Positions 37,486 to 45,858 of a stretch of DNA of 64,000 bases are shown here, piece by piece. A program made the translations under genes and the position numbers. This DNA comes from CBDFKQ01 sp965248855 (lineage in GTDB: Bacteria > Bacteroidota > Bacteroidia > Cytophagales > 172606-1). Numbering within the stretch: position 1 is the first letter of the stretch; every line of letters begins with the position of its first letter. The notes beneath the pieces were generated by a model. That model made no database searches, was not told where the DNA came from, and saw only the letters and a list, made by a program, of their open reading frames with translations. Where the stretch lies: assembly GCA_965248855.1 (NCBI GenBank), contig CBDFKQ010000004.1, forward strand, positions 342,293-406,292, read 5' to 3'.

Positions 37486-38296
37486 ATTGTTATTAACTTT
37501 AATTTTATTGATTTTAATCTTTTCTGCCTGTAAAAAGCCTGCACAAAAATCATCTTCAGTAAATGTTATTAACGATACTATTTATGGTGTTGGCAAAGAA
37601 GCTAAGCTAGAAGTCAAAAATCTTGATTTTAAATTTTTAAAATCAACCGCAAGAATATTTTATAAAGACAGTAAGGATGAGATTAAGGCTACACTCCAAA
37701 CAAGGATTAAAAAAGACAGCCTTATATGGGGTTCAATTTCCAAATCGGGTTTTGAAGGAGTAAGAGTGCTTATAAGACCCGATTCAATATTTATTAATCA
37801 ACGTTTACCTGATGCAGATTTATCAGCTTATAGTTTTGAAGAGCTGAGTAAGAAATTTAATTTTAAATTAAATTTTCAAATTATTCAGGCAGCATTGATT
37901 GGTAATATGCCTTTTATTAAACGAAAAGATGATAAATTTTATAAGGACAAAGGATATTATTTAATGCGGCAAAACGAGGGTTTAATAAAAATTGAAAATT
38001 ATGTTCAGCCTGACAACCAAAAACTAAAAAAAGTTTTATTGTTAGAGCAGAACACCAATAATTCAATTTCTTTTGATTATGATGATTTTCAGGTTTTAAA
38101 TAATTTTTTATTTCCGCAAAAAAGTTTAATCACTTTAAATTATAAAGGAAAGGAGGGCAGGAATGCCTCCACCTTAATAACTATTGAACATACTAAAATA
38201 GAATTACCATCCGATCCTTTAAAGTTTCCCTTTAAATTTGAAAAGTATAAACGTAAAGAAGAAAAGAGGGAAAAAAGAGAAGGCAAGAATAATTAA
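37475..38296 (+). CDS. DUF4292 lipoprotein
   Basis: 273 residues with a lipoprotein signal (LLILIFSACKK; Cys at residue 19 in the FSAC lipobox). The rest resembles DUF4292 proteins: an LolA/LolB-like beta-rich fold with KDSLIWGSISKSGFEGVRVLI and DFQVLNNFLFPQKSLITLNYKG. Its position between a TPR protein and a LytM/EnvC-like protein is, as I recall, conserved in Bacteroidota and suggests a role in lipoprotein or envelope biogenesis. No function is proven. A Lys/Glu-rich tail (about 257-273) is unusual. Confidence 0.85.
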   Translation: MKSRLLLTLILLILIFSACKKPAQKSSSVNVINDTIYGVGKEAKLEVKNLDFKFLKSTARIFYKDSKDEIKATLQTRIKKDSLIWGSISKSGFEGVRVLIRPDSIFINQRLPDADLSAYSFEELSKKFNFKLNFQIIQAALIGNMPFIKRKDDKFYKDKGYYLMRQNEGLIKIENYVQPDNQKLKKVLLLEQNTNNSISFDYDDFQVLNNFLFPQKSLITLNYKGKEGRNASTLITIEHTKIELPSDPLKFPFKFEKYKRKEEKREKREGKNN

Positions 38297-38375
38297 TTGA
38301 ATTACTCCATTAAAATATCCGCTTTGTTCTTTTTTTAAATCTGTATACTTTTGTTGCGATTCAAAAAATATTAAC

Positions 38376-39725
38376 GTGATAGCAGGTTTCTTAAAAAAAC
38401 AATATTATTATTATTTTAAAGCACCGGCTTTTCGCATTTCACGAATAATTATTATTTCCCTCCCCTTATTTTTTTTATATCAAAGCTCTTTTTCTCAAAA
38501 AACAAAGAATCAACTTGAACGTGAGAAAAAAAATAATTTAAAGAAAATTGCTGAAACAAATAAAATTTTACAAGAAACAGCAGGAGAAAAAAATGCTACA
38601 ATAGGAAAATTAAATGCAATTTCTGCTCAAATTTCTTCAAGAAAGGAATTTATCCAATCTATAAATCACGAAATTGATGCTTTGGATGCAGATATTTTAG
38701 AAATAGATCAACTTTCGTCAGCAATTGAAAATGACTTAAGAAATTTAAAAAGGGAATATGCTGCTTTAATTTATGCATCCTCAAAGTCGAGCCAGGGTTT
38801 TAATAAATTAGCATATTTATTTTCATCTACCAATTTCAACCAATTAATTATGAGGTTGAATTACTTACAACAATATTCTAAAGCGAGGCAAAGCCAAAAA
38901 GATCAAATTGAAAAAGTGAGAAAGACTCTTGATTTGCAAAAAAATAAGCGCAATGAAAAAAAATATGAAAAACAACTGCTTTTACAAACTCAAACGAGCG
39001 AAAATAAAAATCTTGTTGTTTTAAAAGACCAGCATGATGATGTTGTTAAACAGTTAAATGCCAGAGAATTAGAATTGAAAGAAGATATTGAAGAAAGTCA
39101 AAAAACTGTACAAAAGATAGAAAATTTAATTGCCGAATTGGTAGAAAATGAAATACGAAAAGCAAGGGAAGAATCGGAAAGGATAGAGCGCAATAGAAGA
39201 AATAATTTAAGGATTACTGAAAAAGTAGAAAAACGCTCAAAATCTGAAAAAACTAAAGAAAGAGAGAAAGAAAATAATACAATTCATTTAAGTGCTGAAG
39301 ATGCAATTTTGGCGGGAACATTTGGTGAATTAAAATCAAAAATGATGTGGCCGGTTAAATCCGGATTTATTTCTGAGCATTTTGGCATTCACCCGCATCC
39401 TTTATTAAAAGGTATAACAACAAAAAGTGATGGAGTAACGATTCAAACAAATAAAGGTGAAGAGGTAAGAGCAGTTTATGATGGAGTGGTAAGGATTGTA
39501 CAATCAATACCGGGTGTGAATAAAGTTGTAGCAATTAAGCATGGTGATTTTTTTACCGTTTATTCGCGATTAGCTAATGTGAATGTTGAACCCGGGCAAA
39601 AAGTAAAAGCAAAAGATTTAATTGGGCAGGTAATGACCACCGCAGAAGGTGTAACTGAAATGCAATTTCAAATCTGGAAAAATACCGAAAAGTTAAACCC
39701 GGAAAGTTGGCTTATTAATAAATAA
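38376..39725 (+). CDS. EnvC-like coiled-coil protein with degenerate LytM (M23) domain
   Basis: 449 residues from a GTG at 38376; no ATG is available before the signal segment (about 24-41, RIIIISLPLFFLYQSSFSQ). A long coiled coil spans about 42-300. The C-terminal LytM domain (about 320-445) has the right frame (VKSGFISEHFGIHPHPLLKGI, GEEVRAVYDGVV, GQKVKAKDLIGQV). However, the first metal ligand His is replaced (TTKSDGVTI where HxGxD-type is expected) and the HxH motif reads YSRL. It is therefore probably not a peptidase but an activator of amidases, as EnvC is in E. coli. Activity loss is inferred from missing residues. Confidence 0.88.
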   Translation: MIAGFLKKQYYYYFKAPAFRISRIIIISLPLFFLYQSSFSQKTKNQLEREKKNNLKKIAETNKILQETAGEKNATIGKLNAISAQISSRKEFIQSINHEIDALDADILEIDQLSSAIENDLRNLKREYAALIYASSKSSQGFNKLAYLFSSTNFNQLIMRLNYLQQYSKARQSQKDQIEKVRKTLDLQKNKRNEKKYEKQLLLQTQTSENKNLVVLKDQHDDVVKQLNARELELKEDIEESQKTVQKIENLIAELVENEIRKAREESERIERNRRNNLRITEKVEKRSKSEKTKEREKENNTIHLSAEDAILAGTFGELKSKMMWPVKSGFISEHFGIHPHPLLKGITTKSDGVTIQTNKGEEVRAVYDGVVRIVQSIPGVNKVVAIKHGDFFTVYSRLANVNVEPGQKVKAKDLIGQVMTTAEGVTEMQFQIWKNTEKLNPESWLINK

Positions 39726-39754
39726 AAGAATTTAAAATTTTCAAAAAAAATTAT

Positions 39755-40453
39755 TTATAAAATCCCTTCGTCAGCAAAGCTATAATATTTTTTTTCGGTA
39801 ATAATTAAATGATCAAGTACCGGAATATCCATCATTACACCTGCATTTTTTAATTTTTTAGTTAAATCAATATCTGCTTGACTTGGTTTTAGATTTCCTG
39901 AAGGATGGTTATGAATTAAAATCATAGAATTAGATAAATTTTCTAATGCGATTTTAAAAATCAATCTCACATCCACAACCGTTCCGGCAATTCCGCCACT
40001 GCTAATTTGATTCTTTTTTATCACCTGATTGCCCCTGTTTAATAAAATGATCCAGAATTCTTCGTGTGGTATGTCAATTAAATGTGGTTGCATGATTTCA
40101 AAAATATCTTTCGAACATGATATTTTATTTTTAACTGTTGGTTCGCTTTCTTTTCTTCTTTTACCCAATTCGAGTGCTGCAATAATGGATATTGCTTTTG
40201 CTTCACCTATTCCTTTAAATTTTTCTAAGTCTTTTATGGAAAGTTTTGCTAACGAATTTAAATTATTATCCGCGCCGGCAAGAATGTTTTTACTTAATTC
40301 AACCGCACTCATAGAAACTGTTCCCGATCCTATTAAAATAGCAATTAATTCTGCATCTGATAATGCAGCCCTACCTTTTAATAATAATTTTTCCCTGGGC
40401 TTATCTTCTTTAGCCCAATTTGAAATTGCCATCGAGGTCGGAAAATCTTTCAT
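39755..40453 (-). CDS. radC: RadC-family JAB/MPN protein
   Basis: 232 residues from ATG 40453; the longer frame from 40492 would begin inside the rpsT terminator hairpin and is rejected. An N-terminal helix-hairpin-helix-like region (about 40-95, DAELIAILIGSG and LEKFKGIGEAKAISIIAALELG) precedes a JAB1/MPN domain with the zinc motif HNHPSGNLKPSQADIDLT and the Glu in HEEFWIILLN. The role is uncertain despite the name; it is not a proven repair factor. It lies downstream of rpsT on the same strand, beyond a terminator. Confidence 0.93.
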   Translation of the reverse strand: MKDFPTSMAISNWAKEDKPREKLLLKGRAALSDAELIAILIGSGTVSMSAVELSKNILAGADNNLNSLAKLSIKDLEKFKGIGEAKAISIIAALELGKRRKESEPTVKNKISCSKDIFEIMQPHLIDIPHEEFWIILLNRGNQVIKKNQISSGGIAGTVVDVRLIFKIALENLSNSMILIHNHPSGNLKPSQADIDLTKKLKNAGVMMDIPVLDHLIITEKKYYSFADEGIL

Positions 40454-40481
40454 TGTCAAATAGTAAGATAATACATAAAAC

Positions 40482-40513
40482 CAAAAAGCCACATACTTAT
40501 TAAAGTATGTGGC
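40482..40513 (-). terminator. Rho-independent terminator of rpsT
   Basis: An 11-bp perfect stem (GCCACATACTT at 40488-40498 with its complement at 40503-40513) with a 4-base loop; on the minus strand it is followed by TTTTTGG. It lies 22 bp after the rpsT stop. Confidence 0.85.
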
Positions 40514-40534
40514 GTCAAAATTATTTAATATTTT

Positions 40535-40792
40535 TTAAGCAGCAATTCTGCTGACAAATTTTGCTAATTTGGATTTTTTGTGAGCAGCATTGTTTTTATG
40601 AATGATGTTCTTTTTAGCTAACCTATCAATCATCGAAGATACTTTTCTGTAAAGTTCTTGTGCTTCTTCTTTAACGGTTAAGGCTTTTAATCTTTTGATA
40701 AAGGTACGTGTTGTTTTTGACTGATAGCGGTTTCTCAAACGCTTTGTTTCATTAGCACGTATTCTTTTAATTGACGATTTATGATTTGCCAT
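40535..40792 (-). CDS. rpsT: 30S ribosomal protein S20
   Basis: 85 residues, highly basic, with the S20 pattern MANHKSSIKRIRANETKRLRNR and IHKNNAAHKKSKLAKFV. It binds 16S rRNA early in 30S assembly. It has a strong candidate promoter just upstream and its own terminator, so it is monocistronic. Confidence 0.98.
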   Translation of the reverse strand: MANHKSSIKRIRANETKRLRNRYQSKTTRTFIKRLKALTVKEEAQELYRKVSSMIDRLAKKNIIHKNNAAHKKSKLAKFVSRIAA

Positions 40793-40832
40793 TGTATTGT
40801 ATATATTTTGTCACAGATTTTAAAAGTGGGTG

Positions 40833-40862
40833 CAAAGATAAAATTTATTAGTGAGATACAAA
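40833..40862 (-). promoter_or_regulatory. Candidate housekeeping promoter of rpsT
   Basis: On the minus strand TTTTG and TATCTTTG (complement of 40833-40840) are separated by 18 bases, a near-perfect Bacteroidota -33/-7 pair, about 41 bp upstream of the start codon. This is the best promoter match I found in the window. Confidence 0.6.
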
Positions 40863-40962
40863 ATCTTTCAAGAAAAAATTACAATAAATTATTACTTTTA
40901 TTTCTTAATTATATAAATAAATATAGGTTTTATCATTCAGCATATAAATAAACGTTTTTTTA

Positions 40963-42045
40963 ATGAGTTTAAAAAAAATAATTTTTTTTTCAATACTATT
41001 AGTCTTCATTTTACCTATTCAAAAATCATTTGCATGGGGTTTTTTTGGCCATCAGCGAATAAATAGATTGGCAGTTTTTTGTTTGCCGCCCGAGATGATT
41101 CCATTTTACAAAAAGAATATCTTTTTTCTTACCGAAAATGCTGTTAATCCTGATAAAAGAAGATATGCAATGGCCGGTGAAGCACCAAGGCATTTTATAG
41201 ATCTTGAAAATTATCAACCTTCAAGTATGGATGTAATTCCAAAATATTGGAATGAGGCTGTAGAAAAATATTCTATTGATTCTATGATGGCCTTTGGAAT
41301 AGTTCCCTGGCATATTGTTCAGGTTAAATTTCAACTGCAAAAAGCTTTTGAACAAAAAGATGTTTTTAAAATTTTAAAACTCAGCGCCGATATAGGTCAC
41401 TATATTGCCGATTCAAATGTTCCATTGCATACAACCATTAATTACAATGGATATTTAACAAATCAAGCCGGGATTCATGCTTTTTGGGAGAGTAGATTAG
41501 TAGAACTTTTTTCTGATAATTATGATTTTTTTGTTGGTCAGGCAACTTATGTTAAAGATCCTCAGGCTTCGGCATGGAAAGCTGTAATTACTGCGCACAA
41601 CGCCTTGGATTCTGTTTTAATTTTTGAAAAAAAATTATCACAAAGTTTTCCTGAAGATAAAAAATATAGTTTTGAAGAAAGGAATGGTTTAACTGTAAAA
41701 GTATATTCCAAAGCATATTCTGCAGCTTATCATAAAATGCTTGGAGGCCAGGTAGAAAGGCAAATGCGGAATTCAATAAAAATGATTTCAGATTTTTGGT
41801 ATACCTGTTGGGTAGATGCAGGCCAGCCTGATTTAAATTTTTTAATTAATTATCAATTTAACGAAATTGAAAAAAAAATAATTGAAGAAGAGATAAAACC
41901 GGACGGTAAAAAAAATATAAACTTAAGAGACCATGAAATTGCTTTTATTTATGAAAATAACAATTGTTCAGGTTCTTGTTGTCAAACATTTGCCATTGTA
42001 ACGCCTGCACAAATTAGGCGAAGGGCATTAAAAATTAGTAAATGA
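40963..42045 (+). CDS. Zinc-dependent phospholipase C-like/S1-P1 nuclease-like protein
   Basis: 360 residues with a signal peptide ending FA-W (about 24). The mature N-terminal Trp and WGFFGHQRINRLAVF fit the Trp-and-His zinc cluster of the phospholipase C/S1-P1 superfamily; DIGHYIADSNVPLHTT supplies further His and Asp ligands. It probably hydrolyses a phosphoester outside the cytoplasm; the substrate is unknown. The C-terminus ends with a CSGSCCQTFA cysteine cluster, an oddity. The next gene overlaps by 4 bp. Confidence 0.85.
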   Translation: MSLKKIIFFSILLVFILPIQKSFAWGFFGHQRINRLAVFCLPPEMIPFYKKNIFFLTENAVNPDKRRYAMAGEAPRHFIDLENYQPSSMDVIPKYWNEAVEKYSIDSMMAFGIVPWHIVQVKFQLQKAFEQKDVFKILKLSADIGHYIADSNVPLHTTINYNGYLTNQAGIHAFWESRLVELFSDNYDFFVGQATYVKDPQASAWKAVITAHNALDSVLIFEKKLSQSFPEDKKYSFEERNGLTVKVYSKAYSAAYHKMLGGQVERQMRNSIKMISDFWYTCWVDAGQPDLNFLINYQFNEIEKKIIEEEIKPDGKKNINLRDHEIAFIYENNNCSGSCCQTFAIVTPAQIRRRALKISK

Positions 42046-42260
42046 AATTAAGTAAGTTAGATAATTACGTTATAATTATAGCTTTTTTTAGCTTTTTGGG
42101 CTCTGCTCTTTTTAATACCGGCCTCACAAAGCCTTACTGGATAAGTATGATTTTAACAATGCTTTCGAGCTTGTTATTTTCTGCAATTACATTTTTAATT
42201 TGGAAAAAACTGGGGGTACGATTATTAAATAAGTGGAAAAAGATAAAAAGTGAAGAATAA
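42042..42260 (+). CDS. Small two-span membrane protein, unknown function
   Basis: 72 residues. Two hydrophobic segments (about 8-25 and 31-52) and a basic C-terminal tail. Its ATG overlaps the stop of the phospholipase-like gene (ATGA), so the two are co-translated. No family is recognised. Confidence 0.6.
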   Translation: MKLSKLDNYVIIIAFFSFLGSALFNTGLTKPYWISMILTMLSSLLFSAITFLIWKKLGVRLLNKWKKIKSEE

Positions 42261-42289
42261 ATAAATGTCAACCATTAAATATTACAAAT

Positions 42290-42781
42290 ATGCCATCATT
42301 TGATATTTCAAGCAAGGTAGATTTACAAAGTTTAGATAATGCTATTAATACTGCGAAAAAAGAAATACTAACCCGTTTTGATTTTCGAGATTCAAAAACA
42401 GAAATAGAGTTGGATAAAAAATCTTTCGTAATAAGTGTAACTACTGAAAACGAAATGAAAATTAAAAGTATTGAAGATATTTTATTAGGTCGTATGCTCA
42501 AGCAGGGTATTGATGTTAAGGCAATGGATTTAAGTGAAGAGGCTGAACTTTCCGGAAAAACTGTTAAAAAAGATATTAAAATTAAAAATGGGCTGGAAAA
42601 AGAAGTTTCAAAGAAAATTGCAAAAATTATTAAAGATTCCGGTTTAAAAGTCCAACCTGCTATTATGGACGACATGGTGAGAGTAACGGCAAAAAAAATA
42701 GATGACCTTCAAGCAGTAATTTCTTTATTAAGAGGCTCAAATTTAGAAGTGCCACTTCAGTTTATTAATATGAAATCATAG
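42290..42781 (+). CDS. yajQ: YajQ-family nucleotide-binding protein
   Basis: 163 residues, the standard length. MPSFDISSKVDLQSLDNAINTAKKEI and the ending DDLQAVISLLR ... VPLQFINMKS are diagnostic. YajQ proteins bind nucleotides and some bind cyclic di-GMP; the role in Bacteroidota is unclear. It lies 29 bp after the small membrane-protein gene. The 265 bp downstream hold the candidate operator near 42921. Confidence 0.95.
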   Translation: MPSFDISSKVDLQSLDNAINTAKKEILTRFDFRDSKTEIELDKKSFVISVTTENEMKIKSIEDILLGRMLKQGIDVKAMDLSEEAELSGKTVKKDIKIKNGLEKEVSKKIAKIIKDSGLKVQPAIMDDMVRVTAKKIDDLQAVISLLRGSNLEVPLQFINMKS

Positions 42782-42920
42782 TAGGATTTAGAATTTTTTT
42801 TATTTCTGAATTAGGATTAAATGATTTTAGGATGAAATTTGATTTTTTTTTCCGCACAAAGTGTAAATCATTGTTTTTTTTTAATAATCTTAAAAATCGA
42901 AAATAATAATAATATGATAT

Positions 42921-42950
42921 AAACGATATTTTAAAATTTATTTATCGTTT
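42921..42950. promoter_or_regulatory. Inverted repeat upstream of the TetR gene, candidate operator
   Basis: AAACGATA (42921-42928) and TATCGTTT (42943-42950) are exact complements, with centres 22 bp apart, about two helical turns. It lies about 100 bp upstream of the TetR-family gene and could be its autoregulatory site. AT-richness lowers confidence. Confidence 0.35.
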
Positions 42951-43046
42951 TTTCGATATTGATATATAGATATTTTATATACATTTTTCTTTTAAACCAT
43001 TTCTTTCAAAATCAGGTTATACTATAAATAATAAAAATTTATCACT

Positions 43047-43664
43047 ATGAATTTAATTAAAGAAACATACAAAGAATATTTGCTTGAAAATGGTCACAAA
43101 CCGGTTACAGTTTATTCTTTTGCTAAAGCAAATAATATATCAGAAAGTGCTTTTTTTGATGAATATAATTCTTTCGAGGCAATTGATAAGGAGCTTTGGA
43201 AGGATATGATTGATCAAACAATTTCTCAAATAAACGCTGAAGAGGTATATGCTCAATATTCAGTAAGAGAAAAGTTATTATCTTTTTATTATACCCTTGT
43301 AGAAGTTTTTAAACAAAACCGCAGTTATATTTTATTAACCTGGAGCAATAACACAGATTGGAAAAAAAGTTATTTAAAGGAGTTTTTACAAACCTTTGAA
43401 ATTTATTTACATGAGTTGGTTGAAGAAGGAGTGAGTACTAAAGAGATTGTAAACCGACCTATTATAACAGAACATTATGCAAAAGGCATAAAAGCCCAAA
43501 TATTTTTTGTAATAGATTTTTGGATTAAAGATTCAAGCAAGCAATTTGAAAAAACCGATGTTGCTATTGAAAAAGCTGTTAATGCTACATTTGATTTAAT
43601 GGGTAAAAATCCATTTGACTCTGTTGGTGATTTTGCAAAATTTTTATTTCAACATAAAAAATAA
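43047..43664 (+). CDS. TetR-family transcriptional regulator
   Basis: 205 residues. The N-terminal helix-turn-helix (about 18-50, VTVYSFAKANNISESAFFDEYNSFEAID) is followed by an all-helical C-terminal domain (about 60-195) of the kind annotated as TetR C-terminal in Bacteroidota. It starts 47 bp before the ABC1 kinase gene, on the same strand, and probably controls it together with itself. Its ligand is unknown. Confidence 0.8.
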   Translation: MNLIKETYKEYLLENGHKPVTVYSFAKANNISESAFFDEYNSFEAIDKELWKDMIDQTISQINAEEVYAQYSVREKLLSFYYTLVEVFKQNRSYILLTWSNNTDWKKSYLKEFLQTFEIYLHELVEEGVSTKEIVNRPIITEHYAKGIKAQIFFVIDFWIKDSSKQFEKTDVAIEKAVNATFDLMGKNPFDSVGDFAKFLFQHKK

Positions 43665-43711
43665 AGAATTAGATAAGAGATAAAGTTAATGCTCAGTATT
43701 AATTCTTAATT

Positions 43712-45031
43712 ATGAAAACTCAGAATAAAATACCCACTACAAAGGTAGCAAGGGCAACAGAATTTGTAAAAACAGGAGTAAAAATCGGCGGTAATTATGT
43801 AAAGCATTTTGCTAAAAAACTGGTTGATAATAGTATTTCAAATGATGCACTTCACGAAGCAAATGCCGAAGATATTTATGAATCATTAAGTCAATTAAAA
43901 GGTTCGGCCTTAAAAATTGCACAAATGATGAGTATAGATAGAAGTATGTTGCCAAAAGCATATAAAAATAAGTTTCAGATGGCGCAGTACTCTGCACCAC
44001 CTTTATCAGGCCCATTAGTAGTAAAAACTTTTCAAAAATATTTTGGCAAATCACCACAACAACTTTTTGATTCATTCGAATTAAATGCAGAAAATGCAGC
44101 GTCAATCGGTCAGGTACATGTTGCATATAAAAATGGAAATAAATTAGCGGTTAAAGTTCAATATCCCGGAGTGGCGGATAGCATAAGTGCTGATTTAAAA
44201 ATGGTTAAACCGTTTGCTGTTAAACTATTAGGTTTAAATGAATCAGATGTAAACAATTACACTTCTGAAGTAGAAGAAAGACTATTGGAAGAAACAGATT
44301 ATTTTTTAGAATTAAAACGTTCTATGGAAATTTCTGAAGCTTGCAGCCATATCCCGAATTTAATCTTTCCAAAATATTATCCTGAATTATCTTGTGAGAG
44401 AGTACTTACTATGGATTGGATGAAAGGAATGCATTTAAAAGATTTTTTAAATACCAATCCGAGTCAACAAGTAAGAAATCAAATCGGACAAGCTTTATGG
44501 GATTTTTATAGCTTTCAAATACATACTTTAAAACAAGTTCATGCTGACCCTCATCCGGGAAATTTTTTGATGAATGAAAATGGAACAGTGGGTATTATTG
44601 ATTTTGGATGTATTAAAGTTATTCCGGAAAAATTTTATGAACCATATTTTTTAATGGTCAATCCATATGTTCGTGAAGATGAAGTAACCAAAGAAAAATT
44701 ATTTTTCGATCTTGAAATTTTAAAAGCTGAGGATACTGAAAAAGACAAAAAGTTTTTTACCGGTATTTTTACTTCTATGAGCGAATTAGTTACCAGACCA
44801 TTTCAATCCGACACTTTCGATTTTGGCAATGATGATTATTTTAATGAAATTTATGCATTGGGTGAAACCCTTTCCAAAACTAAAGAAATAAAAGAATCTA
44901 AAGTAGCTAGAGGCTCAAGGCATACGCTTTATATTAATAGAACATATTTTGGCTTATATAATATATTAAACGATTTAAAAGCAAATATTTTTATAACTAA
45001 GCCGGCTTGGCTTCTTGAAAAGGTTTATTAA
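43712..45031 (+). CDS. ABC1/AarF/UbiB-family atypical kinase
   Basis: 439 residues. The family signature is visible: LKGSALKIAQMMSID (the KxGQ region, here with Ala-Gln), AENAASIGQVHVAYK with the ATP-binding Lys in AVKVQYPG, HADPHPGNFLMNENG (catalytic loop) and IIDFGCIK (metal-binding Asp). UbiB-type kinases support isoprenoid lipid synthesis; Bacteroidota lack ubiquinone, so a menaquinone or other lipid role is possible but unproven. Length is shorter than E. coli UbiB, lacking its C-terminal membrane spans. Confidence 0.93.
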   Translation: MKTQNKIPTTKVARATEFVKTGVKIGGNYVKHFAKKLVDNSISNDALHEANAEDIYESLSQLKGSALKIAQMMSIDRSMLPKAYKNKFQMAQYSAPPLSGPLVVKTFQKYFGKSPQQLFDSFELNAENAASIGQVHVAYKNGNKLAVKVQYPGVADSISADLKMVKPFAVKLLGLNESDVNNYTSEVEERLLEETDYFLELKRSMEISEACSHIPNLIFPKYYPELSCERVLTMDWMKGMHLKDFLNTNPSQQVRNQIGQALWDFYSFQIHTLKQVHADPHPGNFLMNENGTVGIIDFGCIKVIPEKFYEPYFLMVNPYVREDEVTKEKLFFDLEILKAEDTEKDKKFFTGIFTSMSELVTRPFQSDTFDFGNDDYFNEIYALGETLSKTKEIKESKVARGSRHTLYINRTYFGLYNILNDLKANIFITKPAWLLEKVY

Positions 45032-45160
45032 ATTTTAACAGGATATATTTAAAATAATCTAATTGTTGAAAATATAAATAAGAAAAATGATATTTGAAGG
45101 GAGACTTTAACTTTACAATATCAAAATAATGATTTAATCAGATAAAATCTGATACCAATT

Positions 45161-45197
45161 AAAAACGCTATCACAATATTTGTGATAGCGTTTTTTT
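45161..45197. terminator. Bidirectional terminator between ABC1 kinase and PepSY-like genes
   Basis: CGCTATCACA (45166-45175) pairs with TGTGATAGCG (45181-45190), extended by A5/T7 flanks. It serves the convergent kinase and PepSY-like transcripts. Confidence 0.85.
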
Positions 45198-45221
45198 ATT
45201 CTTAAATATTAAAAATTTATT

Positions 45222-45659
45222 TTAATATTCTTTTTCTTCTTTGTTTTCTTTAATAAAGACACCCATTTTATCAAATATTAAATCCTTTTTATTTACTTCA
45301 GCTTCATAAGTAACATTCCCGGCGGCATCAGTGATTTTTGCTGCTTCAGCAATTTTATGGCCTTTATGATGTTGAGCAACATATTCAGCTACTCCTTTTG
45401 GAAGTTGAGAAACAGGAATTTTATTTTCAGTTTCAGTAATATTTCCTTTTTCGTCCAATACAACTGCACAATCAATTTTGTCCATATCAAAATTTGCTTC
45501 GAATTTACTGCCTTCTTTTACCCATTTAACATCTTTTGCTTTAGGATGTGCTTTTACAAAAGCTGTTTTAACAACAGCCGGAACGGCAGACTCTTGTAAT
45601 TTTTGTGCATTAGCAAAAGTTGTTAAGCTTATTAAAGCAATAATCAATAAATTTTTCAT
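45222..45659 (-). CDS. Secreted PepSY-like (DUF2874) protein
   Basis: 145 residues with a signal peptide ending ANA-Q (about 18). Two PepSY-like units follow: VVKTAFVKAHPKAKDVKWVKEGSKFEANFDM and LPKGVAEYVAQHHKGHKIAEAAKITDAAGNVTYEAEVN. Such BLIP-like periplasmic proteins occur near two-component systems in Bacteroidota and may be stress or signal proteins. It is divergent from the response regulator gene with a 199-bp shared upstream region, so it is a likely target of it. Function is unproven. Confidence 0.85.
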   Translation of the reverse strand: MKNLLIIALISLTTFANAQKLQESAVPAVVKTAFVKAHPKAKDVKWVKEGSKFEANFDMDKIDCAVVLDEKGNITETENKIPVSQLPKGVAEYVAQHHKGHKIAEAAKITDAAGNVTYEAEVNKKDLIFDKMGVFIKENKEEKEY

Positions 45660-45703
45660 GGGTTTTTTATTTAAGTTTTTAAGTTAATCCAAAAGTAATT
45701 ATC

Positions 45704-45781
45704 AATTCTGTTTATAATCTGTAGGATAGTATTTTAAAAAGAATAAATAATTAATAGTCATCTAATTATAAAAACAGAATT
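45704..45781. promoter_or_regulatory. Inverted-repeat pair in the divergent PepSY-like/response-regulator promoter region
   Basis: AATTCTGTTTATAAT (45704-45718) faces ATTATAAAAACAGAATT (45765-45781), complementary apart from two extra A; TTCAGATTT and TTCTGATTT motifs lie just beyond. This spans the region between the divergent genes and may hold response-regulator boxes. Confidence 0.3.
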
Positions 45782-45858
45782 AATTCAGATTTAATAATAA
45801 AATTTACTACAAATTCTGATTTATTTGAATGCAATGATTTTCTAAATGCTTTAAGCTT

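Noticed and set aside
40454..40492. Longer radC start at 40492
   Set aside because: The added codons begin inside the rpsT terminator hairpin region and add residues (MAFWFYVLSYYLT) not typical of RadC; the ATG at 40453 is preferred.
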